A DNA stretch of 64,000 nt from Leucobacter celer subsp. astrifaciens (GTDB lineage Bacteria; Actinomycetota; Actinomycetes; Actinomycetales; Microbacteriaceae): NCBI RefSeq assembly GCF_001273835.1, contig NZ_JHEI01000147.1, forward strand, positions 1 to 64,000, read 5' to 3'. Made by a program: the position numbers and the translations under genes. The notes below the pieces were generated by a model. That model worked only from the letters and a program-made list of their open reading frames with translations. It had not been told where the DNA came from and made no database searches. Each line of letters opens with the position of its first letter. Positions within the stretch are counted from its first letter, which is position 1. Positions 51,499-60,406 of the stretch are shown piece by piece.

Positions 51499-52188
51499 TC
51501 AGAGACCGGCGACGTCGAGCGGGATGCCCGGGCCGAAGGTCGTCGAGACGGCGCCCTTCTGCACGTACTTGCCCTTTGCCGACGACGGCTTGAGCCGCGA
51601 GATCTCCTCAAGCACCGAGTTGATGTTGTCGGTGAGCTGCTCGGCCGAGAACGAGGCCTTGCCGACGATGAAGTGCACGTTGGCGTGCTTGTCGACGCGG
51701 AACTCGATCTTGCCGCCCTTGATCTCGGTCACGGCCTTGGCCGGGTCCGGGGTCACGGTGCCGGTCTTGGGGTTGGGCATGAGGCCGCGCGGGCCGAGCA
51801 CCTTACCCAGACGACCGACCTTGCCCATGAGCTCGGGGGTCGAGACGGCCGAATCGAAATCGGTGTAGCCTGCGGCCACCTTCTCGATCAGCTCGTCGCC
51901 GCCGACCTCGTCGGCACCCGCGGCAAGGGCGGCCTCAGCGGCCGGGCCCACCGCGAACACGATGACGCGCGCGGTCTTGCCGGTGCCGTGGGGCAGGCTG
52001 ACAGTGCCGCGCACCATCTGGTCGGCCTTGCGGGGGTCCACACCGAGCTTGACGGCGACCTCGACGGTCGAGTCGGTCTTGGTGGAACCGGTCTCCTTCG
52101 CCAGGGCCACGGCCTCGGCGGGAGTGTAGAACTTGTCTGCCTGGATCTTCTCGGCAGCGGCGCGGTACGCCTTCGACTTCTGTGCCAT
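51499..52188 (-). CDS. rplA: Ribosomal protein L1
   Basis: 229 aa, the usual length for L1, which builds the L1 stalk of the large subunit and, in many bacteria, represses its own operon by binding the mRNA. Family features: GTVSLPHGTGKTARVIVFA, LGPRGLMPNPKTGTVT and NIxSVLEEISRLKPSSAKGKY-type end. It follows rplK by 12 bp in the standard rplK-rplA order. Confidence 0.97.
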   Translation of the reverse strand: MAQKSKAYRAAAEKIQADKFYTPAEAVALAKETGSTKTDSTVEVAVKLGVDPRKADQMVRGTVSLPHGTGKTARVIVFAVGPAAEAALAAGADEVGGDELIEKVAAGYTDFDSAVSTPELMGKVGRLGKVLGPRGLMPNPKTGTVTPDPAKAVTEIKGGKIEFRVDKHANVHFIVGKASFSAEQLTDNINSVLEEISRLKPSSAKGKYVQKGAVSTTFGPGIPLDVAGL

Positions 52189-52200
52189 TTGCGTAGCCCC

Positions 52201-52629
52201 TTACTCGACCGTGATGCCCATGGAGCGAGCGGTGCCCGCGATGATCTTCGAAGCCGCGTCGAGGTCGTTCGCGTTGAGATCGGCCTGCTTCTGCTCGGCG
52301 ATCGCGCGGACCTGGTCTGCGGTGACCTTCGCCACCTTGACGGTGTGCGGGGTGCCGGAGCCCTTCTGGACGCCCGCGGCCTTCTTCAGCAGCTCGGCCG
52401 CCGGCGGGGTCTTGAGCACGAACGTGAACGAGCGATCCTCGTACACGGTGATCTCGACGGGAACGACGTTGCCGCGCTGCGACTCCGTGGCCGCGTTGTA
52501 GGCCTTGCAGAACTCCATGATGTTGACGCCGTGCTGACCCAGCGCAGGACCCACGGGGGGTGCGGGGTTGGCGGCGCCGGCCGCGATCTGAAGCTTGATC
52601 AGACCGGTAACCTTCTTGGCTTTTGCCAT
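52201..52629 (-). CDS. rplK: Ribosomal protein L11
   Basis: 142 aa, exactly the usual length. N-terminal KLQIAAGAANPAPPVGPALG with the conserved Pro-rich loop, and C-terminal rRNA-binding domain SGTPHTVKVAKVTADQVR. Start ATG at 52629 with AGGAAA upstream; the open frame before it is leader. It forms the GTPase-associated centre with 23S rRNA. Confidence 0.98.
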   Translation of the reverse strand: MAKAKKVTGLIKLQIAAGAANPAPPVGPALGQHGVNIMEFCKAYNAATESQRGNVVPVEITVYEDRSFTFVLKTPPAAELLKKAAGVQKGSGTPHTVKVAKVTADQVRAIAEQKQADLNANDLDAASKIIAGTARSMGITVE

Positions 52630-52743
52630 GATTGTTTCCTTTCCTCGAACGGGTCTCCCCGCTCTCCCGCGATTCCGGCCGATCCGGATGCGGTAGCGTT
52701 CGTTCCGCGCACGCCAGAGACGTTCGCAGACGCAAACCACATA

Positions 52744-52749
52744 ATCTTA
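52744..52749 (-). promoter_or_regulatory. Candidate -10 box for rplK-rplA
   Basis: TAAGAT on the minus strand, about 115 bp before rplK, in the only AT-rich spot of the gap. No clear -35 is visible at the right spacing. It would give a leader of about 105 nt, enough for L1 feedback control. Confidence 0.4.
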
Positions 52750-52799
52750 CCCGATCCGCACCGATCCTGCACGCCCGGCTCTCACGCGCCGCGCGCCGC

Positions 52800-53561
52800 T
52801 CACGCCAGACGGCGAGCGGCGTCGATCAGCGCCTCGGTGATCGTCGAGGCGAGCTCGTCGTTGACGCGGGCCGCGGGGCCCGAGATGGAGATCGCGGCGG
52901 CGGGCGAGGATCCCGGCAGCGGCACCGCGATGCAGCGCACGCCGACCTCGTGCTCGCCGTCATCGATGGCGAAGCCCCTGCGGCGCACCTCGCGCAGATC
53001 CGCGAGCAGGGCGTCGATGTCCGTGAGCGTGGTCGCGGTGAACCGGGGCAGCCCGGTGGCGGACACGATCGCGCGCACTCGCGCCTCCGGAAGCGTGGAG
53101 AGGATCGCCTTTCCCACCCCGGCCGAGTGCGGCAGCACCCGGTGCCCGATCTCGGTGAACATCCGCATCTGATGACGAGAGGGGACCTGCCCCACGTATG
53201 CGATGCGGTCTCCGTCGAGCACCGCGAGGTTGACCGTCTCCTGAGCGATCTCCTCGAGCTCGACCATGACCGCGTGCGCGCGGTGCGCGAGCGGGGGCGT
53301 CGCGCTGCTGCCGAGGCTGATGAGCGCCGGGCCGAGCGCGTAGCCTCGCGCATCGGTCTGGCGCGCGTACCCCGAAGCCATCATCGTGCGCAGCAGACGG
53401 TGCACGGTCGACTGGGCGAGACCCGCGGCGCGGGCGATCTCCGCAAGAGACGCCTCGGGGGCGAGTTCGGCGAGCGTCTCCAGCACTCTGAAGGCGCGCT
53501 CGACCGACTGCACGCCACCCGCGGCGTCCTTCCCCCCGTCACGTTCGCTCATGAATTCCAT
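52800..53561 (-). CDS. IclR-family regulator, probably of malate synthase
   Basis: 253-aa regulator: winged helix (about 18-75; LAEIARAAGLAQSTVHRLL) and IclR effector domain (about 90-250; HSAGVGKAILSTLPE, DDGEHEVGVRCIAVPL). Divergent from the malate synthase G gene with a perfect palindrome GGAATGATCATTCC between them, close to the TGGAA-n-TTCCA form of IclR-type sites. It probably senses glyoxylate or a related acid. Start ATG 53561, or ATG 53552 three codons in. Confidence 0.88.
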   Translation of the reverse strand: MEFMSERDGGKDAAGGVQSVERAFRVLETLAELAPEASLAEIARAAGLAQSTVHRLLRTMMASGYARQTDARGYALGPALISLGSSATPPLAHRAHAVMVELEEIAQETVNLAVLDGDRIAYVGQVPSRHQMRMFTEIGHRVLPHSAGVGKAILSTLPEARVRAIVSATGLPRFTATTLTDIDALLADLREVRRRGFAIDDGEHEVGVRCIAVPLPGSSPAAAISISGPAARVNDELASTITEALIDAARRLA

Positions 53562-53566
53562 GATAC

Positions 53567-53580
53567 GGAATGATCATTCC
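53567..53580. promoter_or_regulatory. IclR-type operator
   Basis: GGAATGATCATTCC, a perfect 14-bp palindrome, 5 bp upstream of the IclR start and 83 bp upstream of malate synthase. Its location lets one protein control both divergent genes. Confidence 0.7.
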
Positions 53581-53663
53581 AAATCTGGAGGTTCGTCCCT
53601 AGGGTGATAGCGAGTGCCCACCGGGAGCGCCGCACGAGCCCGCCACGAGACATCGAAGAGAGC

Positions 53664-55874
53664 ATGAACCACACCTCACCCGCAACCGTCTCGCACGAGA
53701 CCTCCTACGCCACGCGCGCCCGCTTGCGTGTCGCGCAGCCCATCATCGACTTCGCCGAGAGCACCGCCGCCGAGCACGGGATCGATCCCGCCGAGTTCTG
53801 GCAGGGCGCCGATGAGATCATCCACGATCTCGCCCCCCGGAACGCGGAGCTGCTCGCCGAGCGCGACGCGCTGCAGGCCCGGATCGACGACTGGCACCGG
53901 GAGCACCCGGGAGCACCCGACCCGGCGGAGTACCGGGCCTTCCTCGAGGGGATCGACTATCTGCGCCCGGAACCGGCCGCCGTCTCGGTCACCACCGAGA
54001 ACGTGGATCCCGAGATCGCGACGCTCGCCGGCCCGCAGCTCGTCGTGCCGCTCCTCAACGCGCGCTTCGCCCTCAACGCGGTGAACGCCCGCTGGGGCTC
54101 GCTCTACGACGCGCTCTACGGCACCGACGCCATCGAACGCACCGGCGAGCTCGCGCCGACCGAAGACTACAACGTCGCGCGCGGCGCCGCCGTGATCACC
54201 TACGGTCGCGAGCTGCTCGATCGGGCCGCCCCGCTCGCGGAGGCGTCGCACGCCGATGCCACGGGCTACGCCGTCGAGAACGGCGCGCTCGTCGTCTCCC
54301 TGGCCGGAGACGCGCGCACGGGTCTCGCCGATCCCGAGGCCTTCGTCGGCTTCACCGGCGACCCCGCGGCTCCTACCGCCGTACTGCTCCGGCACCACGG
54401 TCTGCACCTCGAGATCCTCGTGGATCGATCCGGCGTCATCGGCTCGAACGATGCCGCCGGCGTTCAGGACATCGTCCTGGAGTCAGCGCTCACCACCATC
54501 ATGGATCTCGAGGACTCGGTCGCGGCGGTCGACGCCGACGACAAGGCGCTCGGATACCGCAACTGGCGCGGCCTCATGGACGGCACCCTCTCGGAACAGG
54601 TGACGAAGGGCGGCCGCGCCTTCACCCGCACGGCGAATCCCGACCGCGTCTACACGGCCCCGGACGGGGGCGAACTCGTGCTGTCCGGCCGCTCCACGCT
54701 CTTCGTGCGGAACGTCGGCCATCTCATGCGCACCGACGCGGTGCTCGATCGAGACGGCCGCGAGGTGCCCGAGGGCATCCTCGACGCGATCATGACCGTG
54801 CTCGGCTCGCTCGCCGACCTCTCCGGCCCCGCCGCCGGCCGGAACTCCCGCACCGGCTCCGTCTACATCGTGAAGCCCAAGATGCACGGGCCCGACGAGG
54901 TCGCCTTCGCGGTCGAGCTCTTCGAACGGGTCGAGCGCCTCCTCGACCTCCCGGCGAACACCGTGAAGATCGGCATCATGGACGAGGAGCGGCGCACCTC
55001 CGCGAACCTCGCCGCCTGCATCGAGGCCGCGAGCGAGCGAGTCGTGTTCATCAACACCGGCTTCCTCGATCGCACCGGCGACGAGATCCACACCTCGCTC
55101 CGGGCCGGCCCGATGCTGCCGAAGGCGGCGATCCGGTCCGAGCCCTGGCTCGGCGTCTACGAAGACCGCAACGTGGCGATCGGCGTGGCCGGCGGCCTCG
55201 ACGGGCGCGCGCAGATCGGCAAGGGCATGTGGGCGATGCCCGATCTCATGCACAGCATGCTCGAGCAGAAGATCGGCCACGTGCGCTCCGGCGCGTCGAC
55301 CGCGTGGGTGCCGTCGCCCACGGCGGCCACCCTGCACGCGCTCCACTACCACGAGCTCGACGCCTTCGAGGCGCGTCGCGCGCTCCCCTCGCTGCCCGCC
55401 GACAGCCTCGACACGCTGCTCCGCATCCCGCTGGCGCGCGAGGGCGATCTCACCCCCGAGACGGTCTCGACCGAGGTCGAGAACAACGTGCAGTCGATCC
55501 TCGGCTACGTCGTGCGCTGGATCGATCAGGGCGTCGGCTGCTCCAAGGTGCCGGACATCCATGACATCGCGCTCATGGAGGATCGCGCCACGCTGCGCAT
55601 CTCCAGTCAGCTGCTCGCGAACTGGCTGGCGCACGGCGTCATCACGGAGGAGCAGGTCGACGAGAGCCTGCACCGGCTCTCCGCGGTCGTCGACCGGCAG
55701 AACGCCGGCGACCCGGCCTACGAGCCGCTGCTCGGCGGCGCATCCGATGAAGGGCGGGGAGGCATCGCCTTCCAGGCCGCGCGGCGCCTGATCATCGAGG
55801 GGGCCGCACAGCCGAACGGCTACACCGAGCCCCTGCTGCACGCGCTGCGCCGCGTCAAGAAGCACCGCTCGTAG
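53664..55874 (+). CDS. glcB: Malate synthase G
   Basis: 736-aa enzyme that condenses glyoxylate with acetyl-CoA to malate. Family marks: IMDLEDSVAAVDADDKA (glyoxylate/Mg site), VYIVKPKMHGPDEVAF, GIMDEERRTSANL and ERVVFINTGFLDRTGDEIHT (in part). Length fits the G isoform (about 720 aa) rather than malate synthase A. I start at ATG 53664 with GAAGAGAG just upstream; the frame also opens at 53604. No glcD or isocitrate lyase gene lies in the window. Convergent with nusG. Confidence 0.95.
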   Translation: MNHTSPATVSHETSYATRARLRVAQPIIDFAESTAAEHGIDPAEFWQGADEIIHDLAPRNAELLAERDALQARIDDWHREHPGAPDPAEYRAFLEGIDYLRPEPAAVSVTTENVDPEIATLAGPQLVVPLLNARFALNAVNARWGSLYDALYGTDAIERTGELAPTEDYNVARGAAVITYGRELLDRAAPLAEASHADATGYAVENGALVVSLAGDARTGLADPEAFVGFTGDPAAPTAVLLRHHGLHLEILVDRSGVIGSNDAAGVQDIVLESALTTIMDLEDSVAAVDADDKALGYRNWRGLMDGTLSEQVTKGGRAFTRTANPDRVYTAPDGGELVLSGRSTLFVRNVGHLMRTDAVLDRDGREVPEGILDAIMTVLGSLADLSGPAAGRNSRTGSVYIVKPKMHGPDEVAFAVELFERVERLLDLPANTVKIGIMDEERRTSANLAACIEAASERVVFINTGFLDRTGDEIHTSLRAGPMLPKAAIRSEPWLGVYEDRNVAIGVAGGLDGRAQIGKGMWAMPDLMHSMLEQKIGHVRSGASTAWVPSPTAATLHALHYHELDAFEARRALPSLPADSLDTLLRIPLAREGDLTPETVSTEVENNVQSILGYVVRWIDQGVGCSKVPDIHDIALMEDRATLRISSQLLANWLAHGVITEEQVDESLHRLSAVVDRQNAGDPAYEPLLGGASDEGRGGIAFQAARRLIIEGAAQPNGYTEPLLHALRRVKKHRS

Positions 55875-55890
55875 CGGTGCCGGGAACGAC

Positions 55891-55929
55891 GAGAGCGCCC
55901 GCACTCCCTCGCGGGGTGCGGGCGCTCTC
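55891..55929. terminator. Bidirectional terminator between glcB and nusG
   Basis: Inverted repeat GAGAGCGCCCGCAC / GTGCGGGCGCTCTC with an 11-nt loop, placed 16 bp after the glcB stop and 19 bp after the nusG stop on the other strand. Confidence 0.8.
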
Positions 55930-55948
55930 GCAGTGGTGAGCCCGAGGC

Positions 55949-56752
55949 TCAGAGCATCTTGGTGACCTGATCGAAGCTCAGCTCGACCGGGGTCTCGCGC
56001 TCGAAGAGCGACACGAGCACGGTCAGCTTGCCCGCTGCGGGGTTGATCTCGCTGATCGTGCCGGGCAGGCCCTCGAAGGAGCCCGACTTGATCGTGATGG
56101 TCTCGCCGACCTCGAAGTCGATCTCGACGTTGCCCTGCGCGGCCGCGTTCGCTGCGGCCTTGCCCTTGGCAGTCGCCGCGGGCTCGAGTTCGACGGTGCT
56201 CTTGAGCATCTCGAAGGCCTCGTTGATGCGCAGCGGCACCGGGTTGTTCGCGTTGCCCACGAAGCCGGTGACACCCGGGGTGTGGCGCACGACCGACCAG
56301 GTGTGCTCGGTGAGGTTCATGCGGACCAGCACGTAGCCGGGGATGCGCACGCGCGTCACCATCTTGCGCTGGCCGTTCTTGACCTCCATGACCTCTTCCA
56401 TGGGGACCTGGATCTCATAGATGTCGTCGACCGCACCCATCGTCTCGCGACGGTTCCACAGGTTCGACTTCACCTTGCGCTCGTAGCCGGCGTAGGTGTG
56501 GATCACGAACCACTTCCCGGGGCGGCGGCGCAGATCCTTCTTGAAGGCCTTGTAGGGGTCCTCGGCGACCTCGGTCTCCTCTTCGACCTCTTCGTCGACG
56601 ATCGCACTCGCGGCGGCCGCGGCCTCCTCGGCGCTGTCGATCTCGAGCGCGTCCTCCACTGCGGCGTCGGCGACCGGGTCGACCGACTGCACCAGCGCGT
56701 CGAGAGCCGACTCGAGATCGGCCTCGGGGGTGTTGCTGTTCTCGCTGGTCAT
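55949..56752 (-). CDS. nusG: Transcription antitermination factor NusG
   Basis: 267-aa NusG. The NGN domain (about 78-190; WFVIHTYAGYERKVKSNL, PGYVLVRMNLTEHTW, VVRHTPGVTGFVG) binds RNA polymerase; the KOW domain (about 210-267; GETITIKSGSFEGLPGTISE) contacts S10 or Rho. An acidic N-terminal extension of about 70 residues, rich in Glu/Ala, is typical of actinobacterial NusG. It lies just after secE, as usual. Confidence 0.97.
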   Translation of the reverse strand: MTSENSNTPEADLESALDALVQSVDPVADAAVEDALEIDSAEEAAAAASAIVDEEVEEETEVAEDPYKAFKKDLRRRPGKWFVIHTYAGYERKVKSNLWNRRETMGAVDDIYEIQVPMEEVMEVKNGQRKMVTRVRIPGYVLVRMNLTEHTWSVVRHTPGVTGFVGNANNPVPLRINEAFEMLKSTVELEPAATAKGKAAANAAAQGNVEIDFEVGETITIKSGSFEGLPGTISEINPAAGKLTVLVSLFERETPVELSFDQVTKML

Positions 56753-56804
56753 CTGTACTTGCTTTCCTTGATTCGGGATCGGGATCGGGATCGCTGACCG
56801 CGGG

Positions 56805-57080
56805 TCAGCCGAGCGGCGTTCCGAAGATGAAGACGGTGACGAAGCCGAACACCTGATCGAGGGCCCACACGAGGGCCATCATGATGATCACGAAGGCGAT
56901 CACCACCAGCGTGAAGTTGATCAGCTCCTTGCGCGTCGGCGTGACGACCTTCTTGAGCTCGGCGATCACCTGCTGCACGAAGAGGATGATCCGGCTGAAC
57001 CAGTTGCGCTTCGATTCGCGGTCAGCTTTGGCGCGCTCGACGACGTTGCCGCCGCCCTCCTCGACTTCGCTGCTGCTCAC
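56805..57080 (-). CDS. secE: Preprotein translocase subunit SecE
   Basis: 91-aa SecE with a charged N-terminal part and one membrane helix (about 60-85). The conserved amphipathic stretch is QQVIAELKKVVTPTRKEL. I start at GTG 57080 (VSSSEVEE), which has AAAGGA 7 bp upstream; a GTG two codons earlier is too close to that site. It stabilises SecY in the Sec channel. Confidence 0.94.
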   Translation of the reverse strand: MSSSEVEEGGGNVVERAKADRESKRNWFSRIILFVQQVIAELKKVVTPTRKELINFTLVVIAFVIIMMALVWALDQVFGFVTVFIFGTPLG

Positions 57081-57100
57081 TCGCACGTCCTTTCAATTAA

Positions 57101-57128
57101 CCCGCCCGGTGCTGGAGCACCGGGCGGG
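57101..57128 (-). terminator. Terminator after tRNA-Trp
   Basis: Perfect 12-bp arms CCCGCCCGGTGC / GCACCGGGCGGG, loop of 4, followed on the minus strand by TTAATT. It ends most transcription from the tRNA gene, with secE just beyond. Confidence 0.85.
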
Positions 57129-57133
57129 ATCTG

Positions 57134-57206
57134 CAGGGCGGACAGGACTCGAACCTGCAACCTGCGGTTTTGGAGACCGCTGCGCTACCAATTGCGCCAC
57201 CGCCCT
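57134..57206 (-). tRNA. tRNA-Trp (anticodon CCA)
   Basis: 73 nt folding as a full cloverleaf: acceptor AGGGCGG / CCGCCCT, D-arm GCGCAATTGGTAGCGC, anticodon loop CTCCAAA with CCA, T-arm GTTCGAGTC. Discriminator is G. Its place just upstream of secE-nusG is the standard actinobacterial order. Confidence 0.97.
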
Positions 57207-57357
57207 ATGGAGATCTCGCGACTTTCATCTCCACCCTCAGGGCATAGGAAATTTTGGTGAAAGTCAATCACCTCGGATCACTTTACGCGATCCGGGCGCG
57301 ATTGTCGAACCGGGCCGGCGCCTTGACACGCGGCCGCGCGACCCGATAACCCGATCA

Positions 57358-57416
57358 TTCGCGCGTCAGTAGATGTCACCAAACGCGAGGAATAACCGCA
57401 ACTACTGGCGCGCGTA
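57358..57416. repeat. Degraded family C palindrome
   Basis: TTCGCGCGTCAGTAGATGTC at one end and GCAACTACTGGCGCGCG at the other match the arms of the perfect palindrome at 35012-35072, with a changed centre. The rest of the 57207-57538 gap has a TTGACA at 57323-57328 with a poor -10 and no gene. Confidence 0.7.
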
Positions 57417-57538
57417 GCGGGCACGGGCCGCGGGGTGGGTCGGCACGCCCACGCGCATCCACACGTTTCTGCCGAGAGCTCCGGATTCCCTGCCCTCGCC
57501 CAGCGTCACGAGGGCACCGCAGCCGCTAGGCTTGAGGG

Positions 57539-58741
57539 GTGACCAACATCTCCCGTCTTTCGAAGAAGATCGCCGCTATCGCCGAGTCCGCGACCCTCAA
57601 GGTCGACGCGAAGGCCAAGGCACTGCAGGCCGAAGGCCGCCCTGTGATCAGCTACGCCGCGGGCGAGCCCGATTTCGCGACTCCCGAGCACATCGTCGTC
57701 GCGGCGCGTGCAGCCCTCGACGATCCCAAGAACTTCCGCTACACCGCCGCGACCGGCCTGCCCGAGCTGCGCGAGGCCATCGCCGCGAAGACCGCGCGGG
57801 ATTCCGGGTGGGACGTCCCGGCCGGCCAGGTCATCGTCACCAACGGCGGCAAGCAGGCCGTTTACCAGTCGTTCCAGGTGCTGCTGGATCCGGGCGACGA
57901 GGTGATCGTGCCGGCTCCGTACTGGACCACCTACCCCGAGGCGATCCAGCTCGCCGACGGCGTGCCCGTCGAGGTCTTCGCCGGCTCGGATCAGGGCTAC
58001 AAGGTGACGGTGGAGCAGCTCGAGGCCGCCCGCACCGAGCGCACCAAGGTGCTGCTCTTCGTCTCGCCCTCGAACCCGACCGGCGCCGTGTACTCGCCGG
58101 AGGAGACCCGCGCGATCGGCGAGTGGGCCGAGGCCAACGGCCTGTGGGTCGTCGCCGACGAGATCTACCAGAACCTCACCTACGACGGGGTGCGAGCGGT
58201 GTCGATCGTCGAGGCCGTTCCCGCACTGCAGGACCGCACGATCCTCGTCAACGGCGTCGCGAAGACCTACGCGATGACCGGCTGGCGCCTGGGCTGGATG
58301 GTCGGACCCGCCGATGTGATGAAGGGCGCGGCGAACCTGCAGTCGCACCTCTGCTCCAACGTCAACAACATCGCCCAGCGCGCGGCCATCGCTGCGCTGA
58401 ACGGCCCGCAGGAGCCGATCGAGGAGATGCGTCAGGCCTTCGACCGCCGCCGCAAGCTCATCGTGGAGGAACTGAACCGAGTCCCCGGATTCAACTGCCC
58501 CACCCCGGAGGGCGCCTTCTACGCCTACGTCGACGTGACCGGCGCACTCGGCAAGACCTACCGCGGGGTCACCCCCGAGACTTCCCTCGAGCTGGCCGAT
58601 CTCATCCTCTCCGAGGCCGAGGTCGCCGCGGTCCCCGGTGAGGCCTTCGGCCCGTCCGGCTACCTGCGCTTCAGCTACGCGCTGGGCGACGAGGCCCTGG
58701 TCGAGGGCGTGCGCCGCATCCAGGCGCTGCTCTCGGAGTAG
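57539..58741 (+). CDS. Pyridoxal-phosphate aminotransferase (aspartate aminotransferase type)
   Basis: 400-aa class I aminotransferase: YAAGEPDFATPEHI at the N-terminus, SPSNPTGAVYSPEE, VVADEIYQNLTYDG, the PLP-binding Lys in VNGVAKTYAMTGWRLGW (about residue 240), and substrate Arg in YLRFSYALG. Most like the aspartate/alanine aminotransferase Ib subgroup. GTG at 57539 has no spaced ribosome site, while TAGGCT lies 7 bp upstream, so the mRNA may be leaderless. Often encoded beside secE/tRNA-Trp in Actinobacteria. Confidence 0.9.
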   Translation: MTNISRLSKKIAAIAESATLKVDAKAKALQAEGRPVISYAAGEPDFATPEHIVVAARAALDDPKNFRYTAATGLPELREAIAAKTARDSGWDVPAGQVIVTNGGKQAVYQSFQVLLDPGDEVIVPAPYWTTYPEAIQLADGVPVEVFAGSDQGYKVTVEQLEAARTERTKVLLFVSPSNPTGAVYSPEETRAIGEWAEANGLWVVADEIYQNLTYDGVRAVSIVEAVPALQDRTILVNGVAKTYAMTGWRLGWMVGPADVMKGAANLQSHLCSNVNNIAQRAAIAALNGPQEPIEEMRQAFDRRRKLIVEELNRVPGFNCPTPEGAFYAYVDVTGALGKTYRGVTPETSLELADLILSEAEVAAVPGEAFGPSGYLRFSYALGDEALVEGVRRIQALLSE

Positions 58742-58757
58742 TCTCCGCGCGGCAGTC

Positions 58758-59513
58758 TCAGGACGCGGCGAAGGGCCGGTCGGGATCGCGTGCCGAGCTG
58801 GGTATGTCGGTGGAAACGCTGCCCTGAGCCGGATGTTGCTGTTCCCTCCCGTTCGGACTGGCCGTAAGGATTCGGCGTGCCACGTGAACTCCGATCGTGT
58901 GCGCTCTGTTGTTGCTGATCACGTCGATCACCCCGGTGGCGCGGTCCATCCGCGCGACACGAACGACTCGACCGGGGATGAGGCCGATCGCATGCAGGCG
59001 GCCCAGTAGGGCGATGTCGGTATCGGCGACGCGCACGATGTCCAGTTCGATGTTGATGGGTTGCTCGCACAAAGGGCGGGTCCGTCGCGCCGCCGTTTTC
59101 CCGCATCCGGGAATCGGGTTGCCATAGGGATCGGTGTGCGGCGAGCCGGAAACCGCATGGAGACGGTTCGCGAGATCGTCGTTGAGCACGGGCATGAGCG
59201 TGTCGGCCTCCGTTGCGACGTTCGGCCAGGGGTAGCCGAGCACCTGGTAGAGGAAGGCGCGGGCGATGCGATTGTGCCGGACGACCGCGAGGGCGAGACG
59301 CTCGCCTGTGAGGGTGAGTTCGATCGGCCCGTACGGTTCGTGGCGGATCAGTCGGGCGTCCGCGAGCGCGCGCACGGTCTGCGACACGGTCGCGGGCGCT
59401 TTCACGAGCCGCTCGGTGAGGACGGTGACTCCGACGCGGGTCTGTTCTTCATGCTGCAGGATCCAGATCGTCTTGAGGTACGGAGTGATCGTCGCATCAC
59501 GCGGGGTCGGCAC
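58758..59513 (-). CDS. DtxR/MntR-family metal-dependent regulator
   Basis: 251-aa regulator. N-terminal winged helix (about 10-60; YLKTIWILQHEEQTRVGV, TERLVKAPATVSQTVRAL), dimerisation/metal domain (about 62-140; RIARAFLYQVLGYPW, DPYGNPIPGCG) and a C-terminal FeoA/SH3-like domain. Start GTG 59513 with AGGAG 5 bp upstream, 8 bp after the permease stop; the frame beyond that overlaps the permease gene. As last gene of a Mn/Zn-type ABC operon it probably represses that operon when metal is plentiful, like MntR. Confidence 0.88.
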   Translation of the reverse strand: MPTPRDATITPYLKTIWILQHEEQTRVGVTVLTERLVKAPATVSQTVRALADARLIRHEPYGPIELTLTGERLALAVVRHNRIARAFLYQVLGYPWPNVATEADTLMPVLNDDLANRLHAVSGSPHTDPYGNPIPGCGKTAARRTRPLCEQPINIELDIVRVADTDIALLGRLHAIGLIPGRVVRVARMDRATGVIDVISNNRAHTIGVHVARRILTASPNGREQQHPAQGSVSTDIPSSARDPDRPFAAS

Positions 59514-59521
59514 GGGGACTC

Positions 59522-60406
59522 CTATGGGGACGCTGCCAGAGCGTACTCGCGCACGTTCAGGCTGCGCCGCTGACGGAGCCTCGTGGTCACGAGAACAACA
59601 CCGAAGACGAGCCCGTAGAACACCGACATGCCCGCGCTGGTCGCCGCGTCGAGCACATACGCGACCCAGAACCCCGCCAGTGCACCTGCGACGGCGATCC
59701 CCGCGGTGAGCGCGATCATCACCGGCAGGCGGGTGCTCAGCAGATACGCGGTAGCCGCGGGCACGACGACGAGTGCGATCACGAGGATCGCCCCTGCCGC
59801 GTTGAACGCGGCGGTGACGGTGACCGAGACGAGGAACATGAACGCCGTGTTCAGCAGCCCGGATCGGATGCCGAGGCTGGTCGCGAACTGCGCATCGAAG
59901 GTCGTGACCTTCAGCTTCGAGTAGAAGAGGCCGAGGAACGCGAGGTTCACGAGGAGCACGGCGAGCATCACGTACAGGTAGACCGGTCCCCACGAGACCC
60001 CGCCGATCATGAGCTGATGCCAGGCGGCGAGGTTGAGATCCCCCACGAGCACGGCATGGGTGTCGAGGTGGACGTTCGCGAAGTTCAGGGTGACGAGGAT
60101 CACGCCGCCGCTGAACAGCGCCGGGAAGATCAGCCCTTGCGAGGCGTCACCGGTGAGGAGCCCGGTGCGGGAGAGCCACTCGCTGCCCAGCACGACCACG
60201 AGACCGGCAAGGGCGGCGCCGAGGATCAGCAGCGGGGAGTCGAGGTTGTGGGCGAAGAAGTAGCCGACCACGATGCCCGGCAGCACGGCATGGCTGATGG
60301 CGTCGACGAGCATCGAGTTCTTGCGCAGGACGACGAACACGCCGGGCAGGGCGCAGGCGAGGGCCGTGACGACGGCGAGCAGGGTGGTGCCGAGGACGAA
60401 GCTCAT
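59522..60406 (-). CDS. Manganese/zinc-type ABC transporter permease 2
   Basis: 294-aa ABC-3-family permease (ZnuB/MntB type) with eight or so helices: VVLRKNSMLVDAISHAVLPG, ASQGLIFPALFSGGVILV, and AAGAILVIALVVVPAATAYL. Start ATG 60406 with GGAGG 6 bp upstream; it overlaps the first permease by 4 bp (ATGA). Two permeases in one operon probably form a heterodimeric channel. Confidence 0.9.
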   Translation of the reverse strand: MSFVLGTTLLAVVTALACALPGVFVVLRKNSMLVDAISHAVLPGIVVGYFFAHNLDSPLLILGAALAGLVVVLGSEWLSRTGLLTGDASQGLIFPALFSGGVILVTLNFANVHLDTHAVLVGDLNLAAWHQLMIGGVSWGPVYLYVMLAVLLVNLAFLGLFYSKLKVTTFDAQFATSLGIRSGLLNTAFMFLVSVTVTAAFNAAGAILVIALVVVPAATAYLLSTRLPVMIALTAGIAVAGALAGFWVAYVLDAATSAGMSVFYGLVFGVVLVTTRLRQRRSLNVREYALAASP

